The notes below the pieces were generated by a model, which saw nothing but the letters and a program-made list of their open reading frames with translations, had not been told where the DNA came from and did no database searches. DNA of 64,000 nucleotides, taken from assembly GCF_001983165.1 (NCBI RefSeq), contig NZ_MNPU01000009.1, forward strand, positions 1 through 64,000. Direction: 5' to 3'. Positions 27,465 through 40,803 of this stretch are shown piece by piece. This DNA comes from Pseudomonas gessardii (GTDB taxonomy: Bacteria > Pseudomonadota > Gammaproteobacteria > Pseudomonadales > Pseudomonadaceae). Each line of letters starts with the position of its first letter. Position 1 is the first letter of the stretch. A program made the translations under genes and the position numbers.

Positions 27465-29861
27465 CTATGGCGAATCCAACGGCACTGTAACGCTCAGGGT
27501 GGTGCCCTCCCCCAGCTCACTGTCCAACGTCAACTGCCCGCCCATGATCAGCACCCGCTCGCGCATGCCCACCAGGCCAAACGACACCGGGCGCCCCGGC
27601 GCGGGGACGAAGCCTGCGCCGTCGTCACTGATGGTCAACCGCAGATTGGTGCCCTCCACCGCCAGGGTCAGCTCCACCGTATGCGCCTGGGCATGGCGCA
27701 TCACATTGGTCAGTGCCTCTTGCAGGATGCGGAACAGGCCGATGGCCTTGGCGTCGCTCAAGGTCGAGAGGTTGTCCGGCACTTGCACCAGGCAGGGAAT
27801 CTGCGTGCGGGCCTCAAACCGCCGCGCCTGCCACTCGATGGCCGAGGCGATCCCCGCGTCGAGAATCGGCGGGCGCAACGCGGTGGCCACATCGCGGACC
27901 AGTTGAAACAATTGGGCGATCAGGCGCTTCATGCTATTGAGGCGCTCGTGCAGGCCAGGGTCCATGTGCGCGTAGGCCAGCTCGCACATGGACGTTTCCA
28001 GCTTCAGCACCGTCAGCATCTGCCCCAGCTCATCGTGGACTTCGCGGGCGATCCGCGCTTTCTCTTCCTCACGCACAGTTTCCAGGTGGGCCGACAGTTC
28101 GCGCAGTTGCGCTCGCGAGGCGTCCAGCTCCAGTTCGATGCGTTTGCTGTCGCTGATGTCCCAGACGATCCCGTCCCAGACCACCGCGCCGTCGTCCAGG
28201 CGCCGGGTGACTGCCTTGATCTCGGCCCAGCGCTGCTCGCCCTGCCGGGTCAGGATCCGGCCTTGCCACGACCAATTGCTCTCGGTGTCGATGGCCTGGT
28301 CCTGGGTCTGGTGATAACTGGCGCGATCCTGCGGGTGTACCAGGCTACGCAGCCCCACATCACGATGGCTGAGCACGGCCGGCGAATAGCCCACCAGACG
28401 TTCGCTGCCTTCGCTGATATAGGCAAAGTCGATGGCGGCGCTCAACGGCAGGCGCTCCAGGCGAAACACCAGCCCCGGCACATTGGCGGCGATGCCTTGC
28501 AGGCGCGCTTCACTTTCCTGCAACGCGGCCAAGGCCCGTCGCCGCTCGGTGACGTCATTGAGGTACACCACCAGGTATTCGCCACCGGCAAAACGCAGGA
28601 AACTCAGGGACACATCCGTGGGCAACAGGCTGCCATCCGCGCGCAGGCACTGGGTGGCGAAGCTCTGTGGCCCGTCCTCGCTGGCGCGCGCACGTTTCCA
28701 CAGGCTCAGCCAGCGGTCCATGCTCAGGTTGGGCTCGAACTCGATCAGCGGGCGCTCGATCAACGCGCCCGGGGCGTAGCCGAGCATGCTTTCGGCGGCG
28801 ACGTTGGCGTAGCGCACATGGCTGTCCCAATTGACCCAGAGAATGCCGACGGTGCTTTGATCGATGGAGAACTGGGTCAGGCGCAAGGCTTCGGCGCTCG
28901 CGGCACGGGCGGCGCTTTCCTCACGCGCGGCCAGCAACTGGTGCTCCAGGACCTGTTTTTGCCGACGCTGCCACAGGGCAACCGCCAGGCACGCGAGCAA
29001 CAGCAGGCTCAGCAGCAGGCTGAGGTTTTGCCAAACCCCCGGTGACTCCGACAACCGTGGGTATTTGGGTTGCAGCCAGCGAGCGTGCAATTGCTCCAGC
29101 TCACGGGCAGGAATGGCCCGCAGGCCGCTCTCGACAATGTCCGCCAAGACCGGCCAGTCTCGCCGGGTGGCCACCCGCAGCAGTTGCGGCAGGCCAATAT
29201 CGCCGACCACCGCCAGGCCGGCGAATTCGGGCTCGACCGACAGCCGGCTCAACTGCGCCTCATCGATCACCGCATAGCGCGCCTGCTGGCTGACCAACAA
29301 TTGCAGGGCCTGGCGCTCCAGCGGCACGCCTTGCAGGTTCAGGTTGGGGTAATTGCTGCGCAAGTAGTCCGCCACGGCACTGGGCATACGCACCGCAACC
29401 CGCGAGTGTTCGTCGAGTTTTTCCAGGTCCACCGCGCCGCTGCCGTCGCGGATGCCCACAATGTGCTGGGGCACGCGCATGTAAGGGTCGGAGAACAACC
29501 ACAGGCGCAGGCCGGCCGGGGTTTGCAGCAGGCCCGGGGCCAGGTCGACCGCGTCCTCGCGCAGGGCGTCCTCCAACTGCTCTTGCGTGGGGAAGTTGCG
29601 CCAGCTCAGCTCAATATTCAACGCCTTGGCCAGCGCCTGCATCAGCTCGATATTGGCCCCGGACAACCGCTGCAGGCGCCGGTCATATTGCGCGTAGGGC
29701 GCCTGCAACACCACGCCGACCCGCAATGGCGGGTGCTGCGCCAGCCACTCACGCTGCTGGGGGCTGAGCACCGCCGACGGCACCACGGACGCAGGCGCGG
29801 CACTTGCCATCAAGGGAAAGCACAGAGCGCCGATAACCAGCAGACAGCGAAAAATCATCAT
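27465..29861 (-). CDS. agtS: Sensor histidine kinase AgtS with periplasmic binding-protein domain
   Basis: Membrane sensor kinase of 798 residues. Order: signal peptide (about 1-22), periplasmic SBP_bac_3-type ligand domain (about 40-265, PPLRVGVVLQAPYAQYD), transmembrane helix (about 277-296), two PAS domains (about 325-440, 447-575), HisKA_3 dimerisation domain with the phospho-accepting His in REVHDELGQM near 605, and HATPase with EALTNVMRHAQA, DDGAGF and GLVGMRERV. The binding-protein domain suggests direct sensing of a small amino compound, consistent with the agt transporter downstream. Confidence 0.88.
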   Translation of the reverse strand: MMIFRCLLVIGALCFPLMASAAPASVVPSAVLSPQQREWLAQHPPLRVGVVLQAPYAQYDRRLQRLSGANIELMQALAKALNIELSWRNFPTQEQLEDALREDAVDLAPGLLQTPAGLRLWLFSDPYMRVPQHIVGIRDGSGAVDLEKLDEHSRVAVRMPSAVADYLRSNYPNLNLQGVPLERQALQLLVSQQARYAVIDEAQLSRLSVEPEFAGLAVVGDIGLPQLLRVATRRDWPVLADIVESGLRAIPARELEQLHARWLQPKYPRLSESPGVWQNLSLLLSLLLLACLAVALWQRRQKQVLEHQLLAAREESAARAASAEALRLTQFSIDQSTVGILWVNWDSHVRYANVAAESMLGYAPGALIERPLIEFEPNLSMDRWLSLWKRARASEDGPQSFATQCLRADGSLLPTDVSLSFLRFAGGEYLVVYLNDVTERRRALAALQESEARLQGIAANVPGLVFRLERLPLSAAIDFAYISEGSERLVGYSPAVLSHRDVGLRSLVHPQDRASYHQTQDQAIDTESNWSWQGRILTRQGEQRWAEIKAVTRRLDDGAVVWDGIVWDISDSKRIELELDASRAQLRELSAHLETVREEEKARIAREVHDELGQMLTVLKLETSMCELAYAHMDPGLHERLNSMKRLIAQLFQLVRDVATALRPPILDAGIASAIEWQARRFEARTQIPCLVQVPDNLSTLSDAKAIGLFRILQEALTNVMRHAQAHTVELTLAVEGTNLRLTISDDGAGFVPAPGRPVSFGLVGMRERVLIMGGQLTLDSELGEGTTLSVTVPLDSP

Positions 29862-29919
29862 TCACATCTCACATCCAACCCATTAGGCTGCCGGAATCAC
29901 TTCTGGCCGGAATTGCACT

Positions 29920-30897
29920 ATGCCCCTGCTTCACCGTTCGACACTGCCAGCATTGTGCCTGTCGCTGCTGTTTACCAGCACCTTTTGCGTGCAGGCGGCG
30001 GATACCGCGCCGGCTGCCGCCGAAAAACCACCCGAGCGCCAGCCTTTGCCCGAGCGCAGCCAGGAGGAAGCCAGCGCCCTGGAGCGACAACTGCCGCCCC
30101 AGGAACAGCAACAATTGCAGGCCGGCGATGAGTCGTTCCTGGCCCTGTGGAAACCGGCCAACAGCGCCGAGCCGCAAGGGGTGGTGATTCTCGTCCCCGG
30201 CGCCGGGGAAACCGCTGACTGGCCGCAAGCCATCGGGCCTTTGCGTCAGAAGTTGCCGGATGCACAGTGGGCCAGCCTGAGCCTGTCACTGCCCGACCAG
30301 AGCCTGGACACCCTGCCACCCCGGGTCATCCAGGCCCCCGAGGCGGCCATCGACACCAGCAGCAAGGATGCCAGCACTGCCGCGCCCAAGCCGATCGAAC
30401 AGGCAGCCAGCGCCGAAGCCGAAGGCACCGACCCGGCCGTGGTCCCCGGCGTGGATGAACAGGACAAGACCGACGCAACACGGATCTTCGCCCGTATCGA
30501 TGCCGCCGTCGCCTATGCCCAGACCCAGAACGCCCGCACAGTCGTGTTGCTCGGGCACGGGACCGGGGCCTGGTGGGCAGCGCGCTACCTGAGCGAAAAA
30601 CAACCAGCCCAGGTGCAGAAGTTCATCATGGTCGCGGCGCAAACACCGGTGGGCCGTCAGCCAGACCTGCAACAGTTGGCACCAACCTTGAAGCTGGCGA
30701 CCGCCGATATCTTCTACCAGGACAACGCCCTGACCGGCAAAATGGCGCTGGAGCGCAGCCAGGCGAGCAAGCGCCTGAAGAATGACCACTACAGGCAGGT
30801 GTCCTTAAAGACGCTCCCCGACAATAGTCCGGCAGCCCAGGAGCAGTTGTACCGGCGCATTCGCGGCTGGTTGAGCCCGCAAGGCAGTGGTAGCTGA
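29920..30897 (+). CDS. DUF3530 family alpha/beta-hydrolase-like secreted protein
   Basis: Exported protein of unknown function, 325 residues. A signal peptide is clear (about 1-27, ending CVQAA). After an Ala/Pro/Glu-rich linker comes a hydrolase-like core: VVILVPGAGETADWP (strand and oxyanion turn) and VVLLGHGTGAWWAARYL, the expected nucleophile elbow. That elbow reads GHGTG, so the usual Ser of GxSxG is Gly; esterase activity by the standard triad is unlikely. Two Ala/Ser/Asp-rich inserts (about 135-185) lie inside the core. Divergent from agtS, convergent with the DjlA-like gene. Confidence 0.75.
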   Translation: MPLLHRSTLPALCLSLLFTSTFCVQAADTAPAAAEKPPERQPLPERSQEEASALERQLPPQEQQQLQAGDESFLALWKPANSAEPQGVVILVPGAGETADWPQAIGPLRQKLPDAQWASLSLSLPDQSLDTLPPRVIQAPEAAIDTSSKDASTAAPKPIEQAASAEAEGTDPAVVPGVDEQDKTDATRIFARIDAAVAYAQTQNARTVVLLGHGTGAWWAARYLSEKQPAQVQKFIMVAAQTPVGRQPDLQQLAPTLKLATADIFYQDNALTGKMALERSQASKRLKNDHYRQVSLKTLPDNSPAAQEQLYRRIRGWLSPQGSGS

Positions 30898-30929
30898 TAC
30901 CCAGCCGCCCCGTCGGTGGTTGTGGCGAG

Positions 30930-31697
30930 TCAGCGGAAATCCCGCTGTTCGCGAATGATCGTGTAAGCGCTATGCAGCTCCCGCGTGCGCTCCGTGGCCT
31001 CGCGCACTTGCGCCGGGCTGGCGCCGTTGCCGGCGATCTTGTCCGGGTGATGGCGGCTGAGCAGCCGTCGGTATGCACGCTTGATGACCGCAGGCTCTGT
31101 CGTGGCGCTCACCCCGAGAATCCGCAAGGCTTCCTGGTAGGTGCTAGCGCGAGTGGCCAGGGGCCTGCGCTCCGGTTCGTAGTCGTGGGCCAGGGCCTGG
31201 AGCTGTTGCGGCGTCCATCCCAGCCATTTGCCCCAGAGCTCAATCAGGTCGCGTTCTGCAAGACTGGCCTTGCCGTCGGCCCAGACCATGCGCCAACAGG
31301 CGCGCAGCACGCCTTCCGCTGCATGGGGCTGGGCCTTGAGCACACGCAGGTAACTGCGCACGCGATCCGTCCCCGATTTGCCCCGGTTGAACGCAGCAAT
31401 CGCCCGGCGCTGGGCCGGCTCGGTCATGTCCAGCGCGCGCATTTCCACCCGCGCCTGCTGGATATGCCCGTCCACCACCCGCCCATTGCTTTTGGCCAGG
31501 CGGCCCAGCAACACAAACAGCAGTTCGTCATTACGCAGCGCCGGACGGCCGCCCAGGCGCTCGCGCAGTTGCGCCCAACTGTGCAATTGCAGGCGCCGAT
31601 CCAGCGCCTGGCCCAATAGCCCGCCCAACATGGCCCCCGGAATGCTGGCGATGGCAAACCCCGCCCCGGCGCCGATCAGAGTCCCTGGCCACAGCAT
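30930..31697 (-). CDS. DjlA-like co-chaperone (TerB and J domains)
   Basis: Predicted membrane-anchored J-domain protein of 255 residues. An N-terminal hydrophobic Gly-rich segment (about 4-27) with a short following helix, a TerB-like central region (about 55-160), and a C-terminal J domain with the HPDK tetrapeptide in LSRHHPDKIAG near 217. It should stimulate DnaK ATPase at the membrane. It begins one base after the murU stop, so it belongs to the amgK-murU operon. Confidence 0.88.
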   Translation of the reverse strand: MLWPGTLIGAGAGFAIASIPGAMLGGLLGQALDRRLQLHSWAQLRERLGGRPALRNDELLFVLLGRLAKSNGRVVDGHIQQARVEMRALDMTEPAQRRAIAAFNRGKSGTDRVRSYLRVLKAQPHAAEGVLRACWRMVWADGKASLAERDLIELWGKWLGWTPQQLQALAHDYEPERRPLATRASTYQEALRILGVSATTEPAVIKRAYRRLLSRHHPDKIAGNGASPAQVREATERTRELHSAYTIIREQRDFR

Positions 31698-31698
31698 C

Positions 31699-33395
<1,697 letters not shown>

Positions 33396-33525
33396 TACAA
33401 GGGTCTCCGACGGCGCTAGCCGTCAAGCGGGTCATGCTTTATTATCACGCATCTTTTTCAGACCATCGAGAGGCGTGCGGCCCACACCGCGGGCAGATGG
33501 CACGCAGGAAGCCCGGACTAATAAG

Positions 33526-36303
33526 ATGGCATTGAAATCCCCCGCGTTTCGTAGAAAATTTCCGTTGCTGGTAACCGGCAGTCTGCTGGCCATGCAACCT
33601 TTCGCCACCTCACTCGTGGTCGCCGCCGAACAGTATGACTGCTCAGTCTCTGCTTCGGGTGCCTGGGATTGCGCGCCAAAGGCCAGCGCAGCCCCTTTGC
33701 CACCGCGTCCGGTGCATGACGGCAGTGCCGTCAGCTCGGCCAACAGCACGCCGCAAGGCGAAGCTGCGGGTGCCGAAGCCGTGCCGCAGACCAAGCTGGT
33801 CACCGAATCCAAGGGCCGTGGCCTGCGTTCGCGCAGTGCCGACTACAGCCACCTGGACTGGGTCCCCCGCGAGAAACTCACCGCCGCGCAACTGGCCGAA
33901 ACCGGTCCTTATTGCGCCGGTGCGTACATCGAGCCGATCCGTCCCGGCATGAACGACAAGACGGACAAGAGCGACGCACCGACCTTCATCGGTGCCAAGG
34001 CCTCTCGTTACGAGCAGGAAACCCAGGTCGCAACCCTGGCCGGTGACGTGGTCATGCGTCAGGGCAGCATGCAGGTCGAGGCCCAAGAGGCCAGCCTGTA
34101 CCAGGCCGAAAACCGTGGCGAGCTCAACGGCAACGTGCGTATGCGCGACAATGGCGCGCTGATCGTCGGCGACCATGCCCAGGTCCAGCTGGACACCGGC
34201 GCCGCGCAGATCGACAACGCCGAATACGTGATGCACAAATCGCGCATCCGCGGTAACGCGCTGTACGCCAAGCGCGCCGAAAACGCGATCATCCGTCTCA
34301 AGGACGGTACGTACACCACCTGCGAGCCAGACAGCAATGCCTGGCAACTGCGCGGCAACAACATCACGTTGAACCCGGCCACCGGTTTCGGTACGGCGAC
34401 CAACGCGACGTTGCGGGTCAAGAACATCCCGATCCTGTACACCCCGTACATCTACTTCCCGATTGACGATCGCCGTCAGTCCGGTTTCCTGCCGCCGAGC
34501 TACAGCTCTAGCGGGGAAAGTGGCTTTACCCTGGTAACGCCTTACTACTTCAACCTGGCACCGAACTACGATGCCACGTTGTACCCGCGTTATATGGGCA
34601 AGCGCGGCATGCTGTTGGAAGGCGAGTTCCGCTACCTCACCAAGTCCAGCGAAGGCCAGGTCGGCGGTGCCTACCTGAACGACGACAACGACGAGCGCCG
34701 CAAGCAGACGGATTACGAGAAAACCCGCTGGATGCTTAACTGGCAGCACAAGGGCGGCCTGGATTCGCGCGTCATGACTGAAGTCGACTACACCGACATC
34801 AGCGACCCGTACTACTTCCAGGATCTGCGGACCGACCAGATTGGTGTTGAAAGGCGCGATGCGCTTAATCAGCAAGCTGCCGTGAACTATCGCGGTGACA
34901 ACTTCAACGCACGCCTGAACCTGCAAGCGTACAAGTTGGCGACGATCTCCCAGATCACCCCGTACAACCGCTTGCCGCAGATCACTTTCAACGGTTCGCT
35001 GCCATACCATCCTGGCGGGCTGAATTTTGCCTATGACGCAGAAGCGGTAAGGTTTGACCGGGATCTTGAGACCGGGGACTTTACCGATAAATATGGCATC
35101 AATACCCAGCGCCTTGACACCTATGTCACTGGGCTTACCCGGGCCAACGGCACACGGTTGAATATGGCGCCAAGCGTTTCGCTGCCGATGACCTCAAGCT
35201 ACGGTTTCATTACGCCGAAGCTCAAGTATGCCTACACCAAGTACGATCTTGATCTTGACGGTACAGGCAAGGCACAAATGGTCGCTGCTGGCCAGGAGTT
35301 CAAGAGCTCTCAAAACCGCTCCATCCCGATTGCCAGTGTCGACAGCGGCCTGTACTTCGACCGCAGCACCCAGTGGTTTGGCAAGAACTACAACCAGACC
35401 CTGGAACCACGCCTGTTCTACCTCTATGTTCCAGAGAAAGACCAGGACGATATCCCGGTGTTCGACACCAGCGAAACCTCGTTCAGCTACAGCTCGCTCT
35501 TTCGCGACAACCGCTTCTCGGGTTCTGACCGGATCGGCGACGAAAACAAACTGTCCCTGGGCGTAACCAGCCGCTGGATCGAAGAAAACGGCTTTGAACG
35601 TCAACGCGTTTCCGTCGGCCAGGCGCTGTACTTCAAGGATCGCGAAGTGCAACTGCCAGGGATCGTGGCTGCCGATCGCGCTGACTCACGGTCGGACGTC
35701 TCGCCAATCGCCCTGGACTACGAGTTCCGCTTTAATCGCGACTGGCGCGCCACCGCCGACTACAACTGGGACACCGAGGAGCACGCTCCACGCTCCGGTA
35801 GCGCCATGTTCCACTACCAGCCGGAAGACAACCCTAACAAGGTTATCAACGTTGGTTACCGCTATCGCAATGACCAGGTGGTATACAACCAGCTGACCGG
35901 CAAATGGCAGTTTGGCGGCGACTACAGCGTCCCTTCGGACACCGCGAACTACGTGAAGGATTACTACAAAATCCAGCAACACGACTTCTCGATGATGTGG
36001 CCGATCATTCCACAGTGGAACCTGATCACCCGCTGGCAGTATGACTATGCACGCAACCGTACCCTGGAAGCCTTTGGTGGTTTCGAGTACGACAACTGCT
36101 GCTGGAAACTGCGTGTAATCAACCGTTATTGGGTTTCCAACGACGAATACACCCAGATCGCCCCGCTGAACGAAAAAGGCGACCACGGGCTCTTCCTCCA
36201 AATCGTCCTCAAGGGACTCGGCGGCCTGACTGGCGCCAAGGTAGAGAGCTTCCTCGAAAAAGGCATCCAAGGTTATCGTGAACGTGAAGATCAAGCTTTC
36301 TGA
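33526..36303 (+). CDS. lptD: LPS-assembly outer membrane protein LptD
   Basis: Outer-membrane beta-barrel that, with LptE, inserts LPS in the outer leaflet; essential. The 925-residue protein has a signal peptide (about 1-33), an N-terminal region with cysteines in YDCSVS and WDCAPK, an LptA/OstA-like jellyroll (about 150-260, [15 protein letters not shown]) and a C-terminal barrel to about 925 with the paired Cys in DNCCWKLRV, consistent with the interdomain disulfides of the family. The start at 33526 gives MALKSPAF and a normal signal peptide. The end overlaps surA by 26 bases. Confidence 0.95.
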   Translation: MALKSPAFRRKFPLLVTGSLLAMQPFATSLVVAAEQYDCSVSASGAWDCAPKASAAPLPPRPVHDGSAVSSANSTPQGEAAGAEAVPQTKLVTESKGRGLRSRSADYSHLDWVPREKLTAAQLAETGPYCAGAYIEPIRPGMNDKTDKSDAPTFIGAKASRYEQETQVATLAGDVVMRQGSMQVEAQEASLYQAENRGELNGNVRMRDNGALIVGDHAQVQLDTGAAQIDNAEYVMHKSRIRGNALYAKRAENAIIRLKDGTYTTCEPDSNAWQLRGNNITLNPATGFGTATNATLRVKNIPILYTPYIYFPIDDRRQSGFLPPSYSSSGESGFTLVTPYYFNLAPNYDATLYPRYMGKRGMLLEGEFRYLTKSSEGQVGGAYLNDDNDERRKQTDYEKTRWMLNWQHKGGLDSRVMTEVDYTDISDPYYFQDLRTDQIGVERRDALNQQAAVNYRGDNFNARLNLQAYKLATISQITPYNRLPQITFNGSLPYHPGGLNFAYDAEAVRFDRDLETGDFTDKYGINTQRLDTYVTGLTRANGTRLNMAPSVSLPMTSSYGFITPKLKYAYTKYDLDLDGTGKAQMVAAGQEFKSSQNRSIPIASVDSGLYFDRSTQWFGKNYNQTLEPRLFYLYVPEKDQDDIPVFDTSETSFSYSSLFRDNRFSGSDRIGDENKLSLGVTSRWIEENGFERQRVSVGQALYFKDREVQLPGIVAADRADSRSDVSPIALDYEFRFNRDWRATADYNWDTEEHAPRSGSAMFHYQPEDNPNKVINVGYRYRNDQVVYNQLTGKWQFGGDYSVPSDTANYVKDYYKIQQHDFSMMWPIIPQWNLITRWQYDYARNRTLEAFGGFEYDNCCWKLRVINRYWVSNDEYTQIAPLNEKGDHGLFLQIVLKGLGGLTGAKVESFLEKGIQGYREREDQAF

Positions 36304-37618
36304 TTGTCTGCGCCCGCTGATGCTGGGCGCGCTGTTCCTGGGCACTGCAGCGGCGCACGCTGGCGTGCAACCGTTGGACAAGGTGGTGGCCATCGTCGAT
36401 AACGACGTGATCATGCAGAGCCAACTCGACCAACGGGTCAAGGAAGTTCAGCAAACCATCGCCAAGCGTGGCGGTGGCGTGCCACCGACCAGCGTCCTGG
36501 ACCAGCAGGTGCTAGAGCGCCTGATCGTCGAAAACCTGCAATTGCAGATTGGCGACCGCTCGGGCATCCGTATCACCGACGAAGAACTGAACCAGGCTGT
36601 CGGCACCATCGCTCAACGCAACAACATGAGCATTGATCAGTTCCGCGCCGCCCTGGCCCGCGACGGTTTGTCCTATGAGGACGCCCGCGACCAGATCCGC
36701 CGCGAAATGATCATCAGCCGTGTGCGGCAGCGCCGTGTGGCCGAGCGCGTGCAGGTATCGGAGCAGGAAGTGAAGAACTTCCTGGCCTCGGACCTGGGCA
36801 AGATGCAACTCTCCGAAGAGCTGCGCCTGGCCAATATCCTGATCCCGACGCCAGACAGCGCCAACGCCGAGCAACTCAATGCCGCGGCCGCGAAGACCCA
36901 GGCGATCTATGACCGTCTCAAGGCCGGCGCCGACTTTGCCCAAATGGCCATTGCCCAGTCCGGCAGCGACAACGCCCTCGAAGGCGGTGATATGGGCTGG
37001 CGTAAAGCCGCTCAATTGCCACCACCGTTTGACCGTGAGCTGAGCGCCATGGAAGTGGGTGGTATCACCCAACCTGCACGCACGCCTGGCGGCTTCATCA
37101 TTCTCAAGTTGCTGGAGCGTCGCGGCGGTGAGACTTCGCTGAAAGACGAAGTGCATGTCCGTCACATCCTGGTCAAGCCAAGCGAAATCCGCACCGAGGC
37201 ACAAACCAAGGAGCTGGCGCAAAAGATCTATGAGCGCATCGAAGGCGGCGAAGACTTTGCCACCCTGGCCAAAAGCTTCTCGGAAGATCCGGGGTCGGCC
37301 CTTAATGGCGGCGACCTCAGCTGGATCGATCCACGGGCCCTGGTGCCCGAGTTCCAGCAAGTCATGAACGAGACGCCGCAAGGTGTGCTGTCCAAGCCGT
37401 TCAAGACCCAATATGGCTGGCACGTCCTGGAAGTCCTTGGCCGCCGCGCCACCGACAACACCAGCCAGGCCCGTGAGCAACAAGCGCTGACCGTACTGCG
37501 TAACCGCAAATACGACGAAGAGCTGCAAACTTGGTTGCGTCAGATCCGTGACGAAGCCTACGTGGAAAACAAGCTGCCTGGCGCCGAACCGACAGGCACC
37601 GACCAGGCAGCCCAGTGA
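36278..37618 (+). CDS. surA: Periplasmic chaperone and peptidyl-prolyl isomerase SurA
   Basis: Chaperone for outer-membrane proteins, including LptD. Signal peptide at about 1-29 (ending AAAHAG), N-terminal chaperone domain ([15 protein letters not shown]), two parvulin domains (about 180-285 and 290-395, the second with [11 protein letters not shown] and [14 protein letters not shown]) and a C-terminal helix. The start is a GTG at 36278 with AAGG five bases upstream; a second GTG at 36284 is possible. Either lies inside lptD, so translation is coupled to it. Confidence 0.93.
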   Translation: MNVKIKLSDCLRPLMLGALFLGTAAAHAGVQPLDKVVAIVDNDVIMQSQLDQRVKEVQQTIAKRGGGVPPTSVLDQQVLERLIVENLQLQIGDRSGIRITDEELNQAVGTIAQRNNMSIDQFRAALARDGLSYEDARDQIRREMIISRVRQRRVAERVQVSEQEVKNFLASDLGKMQLSEELRLANILIPTPDSANAEQLNAAAAKTQAIYDRLKAGADFAQMAIAQSGSDNALEGGDMGWRKAAQLPPPFDRELSAMEVGGITQPARTPGGFIILKLLERRGGETSLKDEVHVRHILVKPSEIRTEAQTKELAQKIYERIEGGEDFATLAKSFSEDPGSALNGGDLSWIDPRALVPEFQQVMNETPQGVLSKPFKTQYGWHVLEVLGRRATDNTSQAREQQALTVLRNRKYDEELQTWLRQIRDEAYVENKLPGAEPTGTDQAAQ

Positions 37619-38604
37619 AACCCCAGCGTTTCGCGTTGACACCCGGCGAGCCGGCCGGCATAGGTCCAGACCTGTGCCTGCTGCTCGCCTCGCAAGCCCA
37701 GCCTCACCCCCTGATTGCCATTACCAGCCGCGACCTGCTCCTTGAGCGGGCCGCGCAACTGGGCGTGGCTGTCGACTTGCTGCCCGTCTCACCGGGCAAC
37801 TGGCCCGACCAGCCGGCCCCCGCGGGCAGCCTGTACGTGTGGGACACCCCGCTACAGGCCAAGGTGGTCGCCGGGCAACTGGACAAGGCCAACGCCGCCT
37901 TCGTCCTGCACACCCTGACCCGCGCCGGGCAAGGCTGCCTCGACGGCGACTTCGCCGGGATGATCACCGCGCCGGTGCACAAAGGCGTGATCAACGAAGC
38001 CGGTATCGCCTTCTCCGGCCATACCGAGTTCCTGGCCGAGCTGACGCACACCGAACAAGTGGTGATGATGCTGGCAACCCGTGGCCTGCGCGTGGCACTG
38101 GTGACCACTCACCTGCCCTTGCGCCAGGTTGCCGATGCCATCACCCCGGAGCGCCTGGAGCGCGTAACGCGCATCCTGCACGCCGACCTGCAACACAAAT
38201 TCGGCATCGCCCAGCCGCGAATCCTGGTGTGTGGCCTCAACCCCCACGCGGGTGAAGGCGGCCACCTGGGCCATGAAGAAATCGACATCATCGAACCCAC
38301 ACTAGAGCGCCTGCGCCAAGACGGCATGGACCTGCGTGGCCCATTGCCTGCGGACACTCTGTTTACCCCCAAATATCTGGAGCACTGCGATGCAGTGCTG
38401 GCGATGTACCATGACCAGGGGCTGCCCGTGCTGAAATACAAAGGCTTCGGCGCCGCAGTCAACGTGACCCTGGGCCTGCCGATCATCCGCACCTCCGTCG
38501 ACCATGGCACCGCCCTGGACCTGGCGGGCAGCGGCAAGATCGATACCGGCAGCCTGCACGTGGCCCTGGAAACCGCCTATCAGATGGCCGAGACCCGTAT
38601 ATGA
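37615..38604 (+). CDS. pdxA: 4-hydroxythreonine-4-phosphate dehydrogenase
   Basis: NAD-dependent enzyme of pyridoxal phosphate synthesis, 329 residues. It shows [15 protein letters not shown] at the N-terminus, [24 protein letters not shown] with a metal-site His, and the C-terminal [15 protein letters not shown] and [11 protein letters not shown]. It starts with GTG at 37615, overlapping the surA stop (GTGA). It is also coupled to rsmA by an ATGA overlap. Confidence 0.95.
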   Translation: MKPQRFALTPGEPAGIGPDLCLLLASQAQPHPLIAITSRDLLLERAAQLGVAVDLLPVSPGNWPDQPAPAGSLYVWDTPLQAKVVAGQLDKANAAFVLHTLTRAGQGCLDGDFAGMITAPVHKGVINEAGIAFSGHTEFLAELTHTEQVVMMLATRGLRVALVTTHLPLRQVADAITPERLERVTRILHADLQHKFGIAQPRILVCGLNPHAGEGGHLGHEEIDIIEPTLERLRQDGMDLRGPLPADTLFTPKYLEHCDAVLAMYHDQGLPVLKYKGFGAAVNVTLGLPIIRTSVDHGTALDLAGSGKIDTGSLHVALETAYQMAETRI

Positions 38605-39413
38605 CCGAGCATTACCAACACCGGGCGCGCAAGCGCTTCGGGCAAAACTTCCTGCACGATGCCGGCGTTATCGACCGCATCCTGCGCTCCATCCATGCCA
38701 AGCCTGAAGACCGCCTGCTGGAAATCGGCCCGGGCCAGGGCGCCCTCACCCAGGGCCTGCTCAACAGTGGTGGGCAACTGGATGTGATTGAGCTGGACAA
38801 GGACCTGGTCCCGATCCTCAACCAGCAATTTGCCGGCAAGTCCAACTTCAACCTGCACCAGGGCGATGCATTGAAGTTCGACTTCAACAGCCTCAATGCG
38901 GCCCCCCACAGCCTGCGGGTGGTCGGCAACCTGCCATACAACATCTCTACACCGCTGATCTTTCACCTGCTGAACAACGCCGGGATCATCCGCGACATGC
39001 ATTTCATGTTGCAGAAGGAAGTGGTCGAGCGCCTGGCGGCCGGCCCTGGCGGTGGTGATTGGGGTCGCCTGTCGATCATGGTCCAGTACCACTGCCGGGT
39101 CGAGCACCTGTTCAATGTCGGTCCGGGTGCGTTCAACCCGCCGCCAAAAGTGGACTCGGCGATTGTGCGCCTGGTGCCCCACGCGGTCCTTCCGCATCCG
39201 GCCAAGGATCATCGCCTGCTGGAACGGGTGGTGCGCGAAGCGTTCAACCAACGCCGCAAGACCCTGCGCAATACACTCAAGGCCCTGCTGAGCAACGCCG
39301 AGATCGAAGCCGCCGGTGTCGACGGCAGCCTGCGCCCGGAGCAGTTGGACCTGGCGGCGTTCGTGCGCCTGGCGGACCAGCTGGCGATTCAGCCTGCACC
39401 CATCGCCGACTGA
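38601..39413 (+). CDS. rsmA: 16S rRNA dimethyladenosine transferase
   Basis: Also called KsgA; dimethylates A1518 and A1519 of 16S rRNA late in 30S assembly. The 270-residue protein shows [11 protein letters not shown] at the start, the SAM motif [11 protein letters not shown] near residue 42, and the target-binding [10 protein letters not shown] near 114. ATGA overlap with pdxA. A 126-base gap follows before apaG, containing short inverted repeats and a possible weak promoter. Confidence 0.96.
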   Translation: MTEHYQHRARKRFGQNFLHDAGVIDRILRSIHAKPEDRLLEIGPGQGALTQGLLNSGGQLDVIELDKDLVPILNQQFAGKSNFNLHQGDALKFDFNSLNAAPHSLRVVGNLPYNISTPLIFHLLNNAGIIRDMHFMLQKEVVERLAAGPGGGDWGRLSIMVQYHCRVEHLFNVGPGAFNPPPKVDSAIVRLVPHAVLPHPAKDHRLLERVVREAFNQRRKTLRNTLKALLSNAEIEAAGVDGSLRPEQLDLAAFVRLADQLAIQPAPIAD

Positions 39414-39539
39414 GCCATCGTCAGCCAGCCCCTACAAGGGAGCGCACCAGGTCAGACACATATCTGGCCTAGTGCCCACCTCATGGCCTAGACTGAGCCG
39501 CATCTGCTGTCCTCCGCTTTTGCTCTTAAGGCCTCTTGC

Positions 39540-39920
39540 ATGTCCGATCCTCGCTATCAGATCGACGTCAGCGTCGTCACCCGCTTCCTGGCGGAACAAT
39601 CGCAACCCGAACAGAATCGCTTTGCCTTTGCCTACACCGTCACGGTGAAGAACAATGGCCAGGTGCCCGCCAAGCTCCTGTCGCGGCACTGGGTCATCAC
39701 CGACGGCGACGGCCATGTCGAGGAAGTGCGCGGGGCCGGTGTCATCGGCCAACAGCCTCTGATCGACAGCGGCGCCAGCCACACCTACAGCAGTGGCACC
39801 GTGATGACCTCCAAGGTCGGCACGATGCAAGGCAGCTACCAGATGCTGGCCGAAGACGGCAAGCACTTCGACGCCATCATTGCCCCCTTCCGCCTGGCGG
39901 TGCCCGGAGCCCTGCACTGA
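39540..39920 (+). CDS. apaG: ApaG protein
   Basis: Small beta-sandwich protein of 126 residues, family function unresolved (Co2+/Mg2+-related phenotype in enterics). Recognisable segments are [26 protein letters not shown] and [10 protein letters not shown]. It lies between rsmA and apaH as usual, and its stop overlaps the apaH start by one base (TGATG). Confidence 0.94.
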   Translation: MSDPRYQIDVSVVTRFLAEQSQPEQNRFAFAYTVTVKNNGQVPAKLLSRHWVITDGDGHVEEVRGAGVIGQQPLIDSGASHTYSSGTVMTSKVGTMQGSYQMLAEDGKHFDAIIAPFRLAVPGALH

Positions 39921-40771
39921 TGGCAACCTATGCTGTCGGCGACCTGCAAGGCTGCCTGGAGCCGCTCAAACGCCTGCTTGACCGGGTAGCTTTCGACCCG
40001 GCCAGGGATCGCCTGTGGCTGGTGGGCGACCTGGTCAACCGCGGCCCGCAATCCCTGGAAACCCTGCGCTACCTGTATCGCCTGCGCGATTCCCTGGTCT
40101 GCGTGCTGGGCAACCACGACCTGCACCTGTTGGCGGCAGGCAATAATATCGAGCGCCTGAAAAAGGGCGACACCCTGCGGGAAGTCCTCGAGGCCCCGGA
40201 TCGCGCCGAGTTGCTCGACTGGCTGCGCCGGCAAAAGCTCGTGCATTACGATGAGAGCCGTAATACCGCCCTGGTGCATGCCGGCATCTCACCGCAATGG
40301 ACCCTGAAAAAAGCCCTTAAATGTGCCGCCGAGGTCGAAGCCGCCCTGGCCGATGACACCCTGTTCGCCACCTATCTGGACGGCATGTACGGCAATGAAC
40401 CGCTGAAGTGGGATAACGACCTGACAGGCGCCGCCCGCCTGCGGGTCATCACCAACTACTTCACGCGCATGCGTTTCTGCACCGCCGAAGGCAAACTCGA
40501 CCTCAAGAGCAAGGAAGGCGCCGAAACCGCCCTGCCCGGCTACAAACCCTGGTTCGCCCACCCAGAACGCAAGACCCGCGACACGAAGATCATCTTCGGT
40601 CACTGGGCCGCCCTTGAAGGGCACTGCGACGAACCCGGCGTATTTGCCCTCGACACCGGTTGCGTGTGGGGCGGGGCCATGACCCTGATGAACATCGACA
40701 CCGGCGAGCGCCTGAGCTGCCAGTGCCAATCCCCCCTTCCCGTTACACTACCAGCTGCCGCCAAGCGCTAG
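39920..40771 (+). CDS. apaH: Symmetrical bis(5'-nucleosyl)-tetraphosphatase
   Basis: Metallophosphatase that hydrolyses Ap4A to two ADP and can remove Np4 RNA caps. The 283-residue product has the phosphatase motifs [19 protein letters not shown] and [10 protein letters not shown], and the family's FGHWAALEG near the C-terminus. The start at 39920 is fixed by the 1-base overlap with apaG; the open frame also runs upstream through apaG in another reading and is not used. Confidence 0.95.
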   Translation: MATYAVGDLQGCLEPLKRLLDRVAFDPARDRLWLVGDLVNRGPQSLETLRYLYRLRDSLVCVLGNHDLHLLAAGNNIERLKKGDTLREVLEAPDRAELLDWLRRQKLVHYDESRNTALVHAGISPQWTLKKALKCAAEVEAALADDTLFATYLDGMYGNEPLKWDNDLTGAARLRVITNYFTRMRFCTAEGKLDLKSKEGAETALPGYKPWFAHPERKTRDTKIIFGHWAALEGHCDEPGVFALDTGCVWGGAMTLMNIDTGERLSCQCQSPLPVTLPAAAKR

Positions 40772-40803
40772 ACGCCGCTTGCCGCCCGCCCAAGGAGCCC
40801 GCC

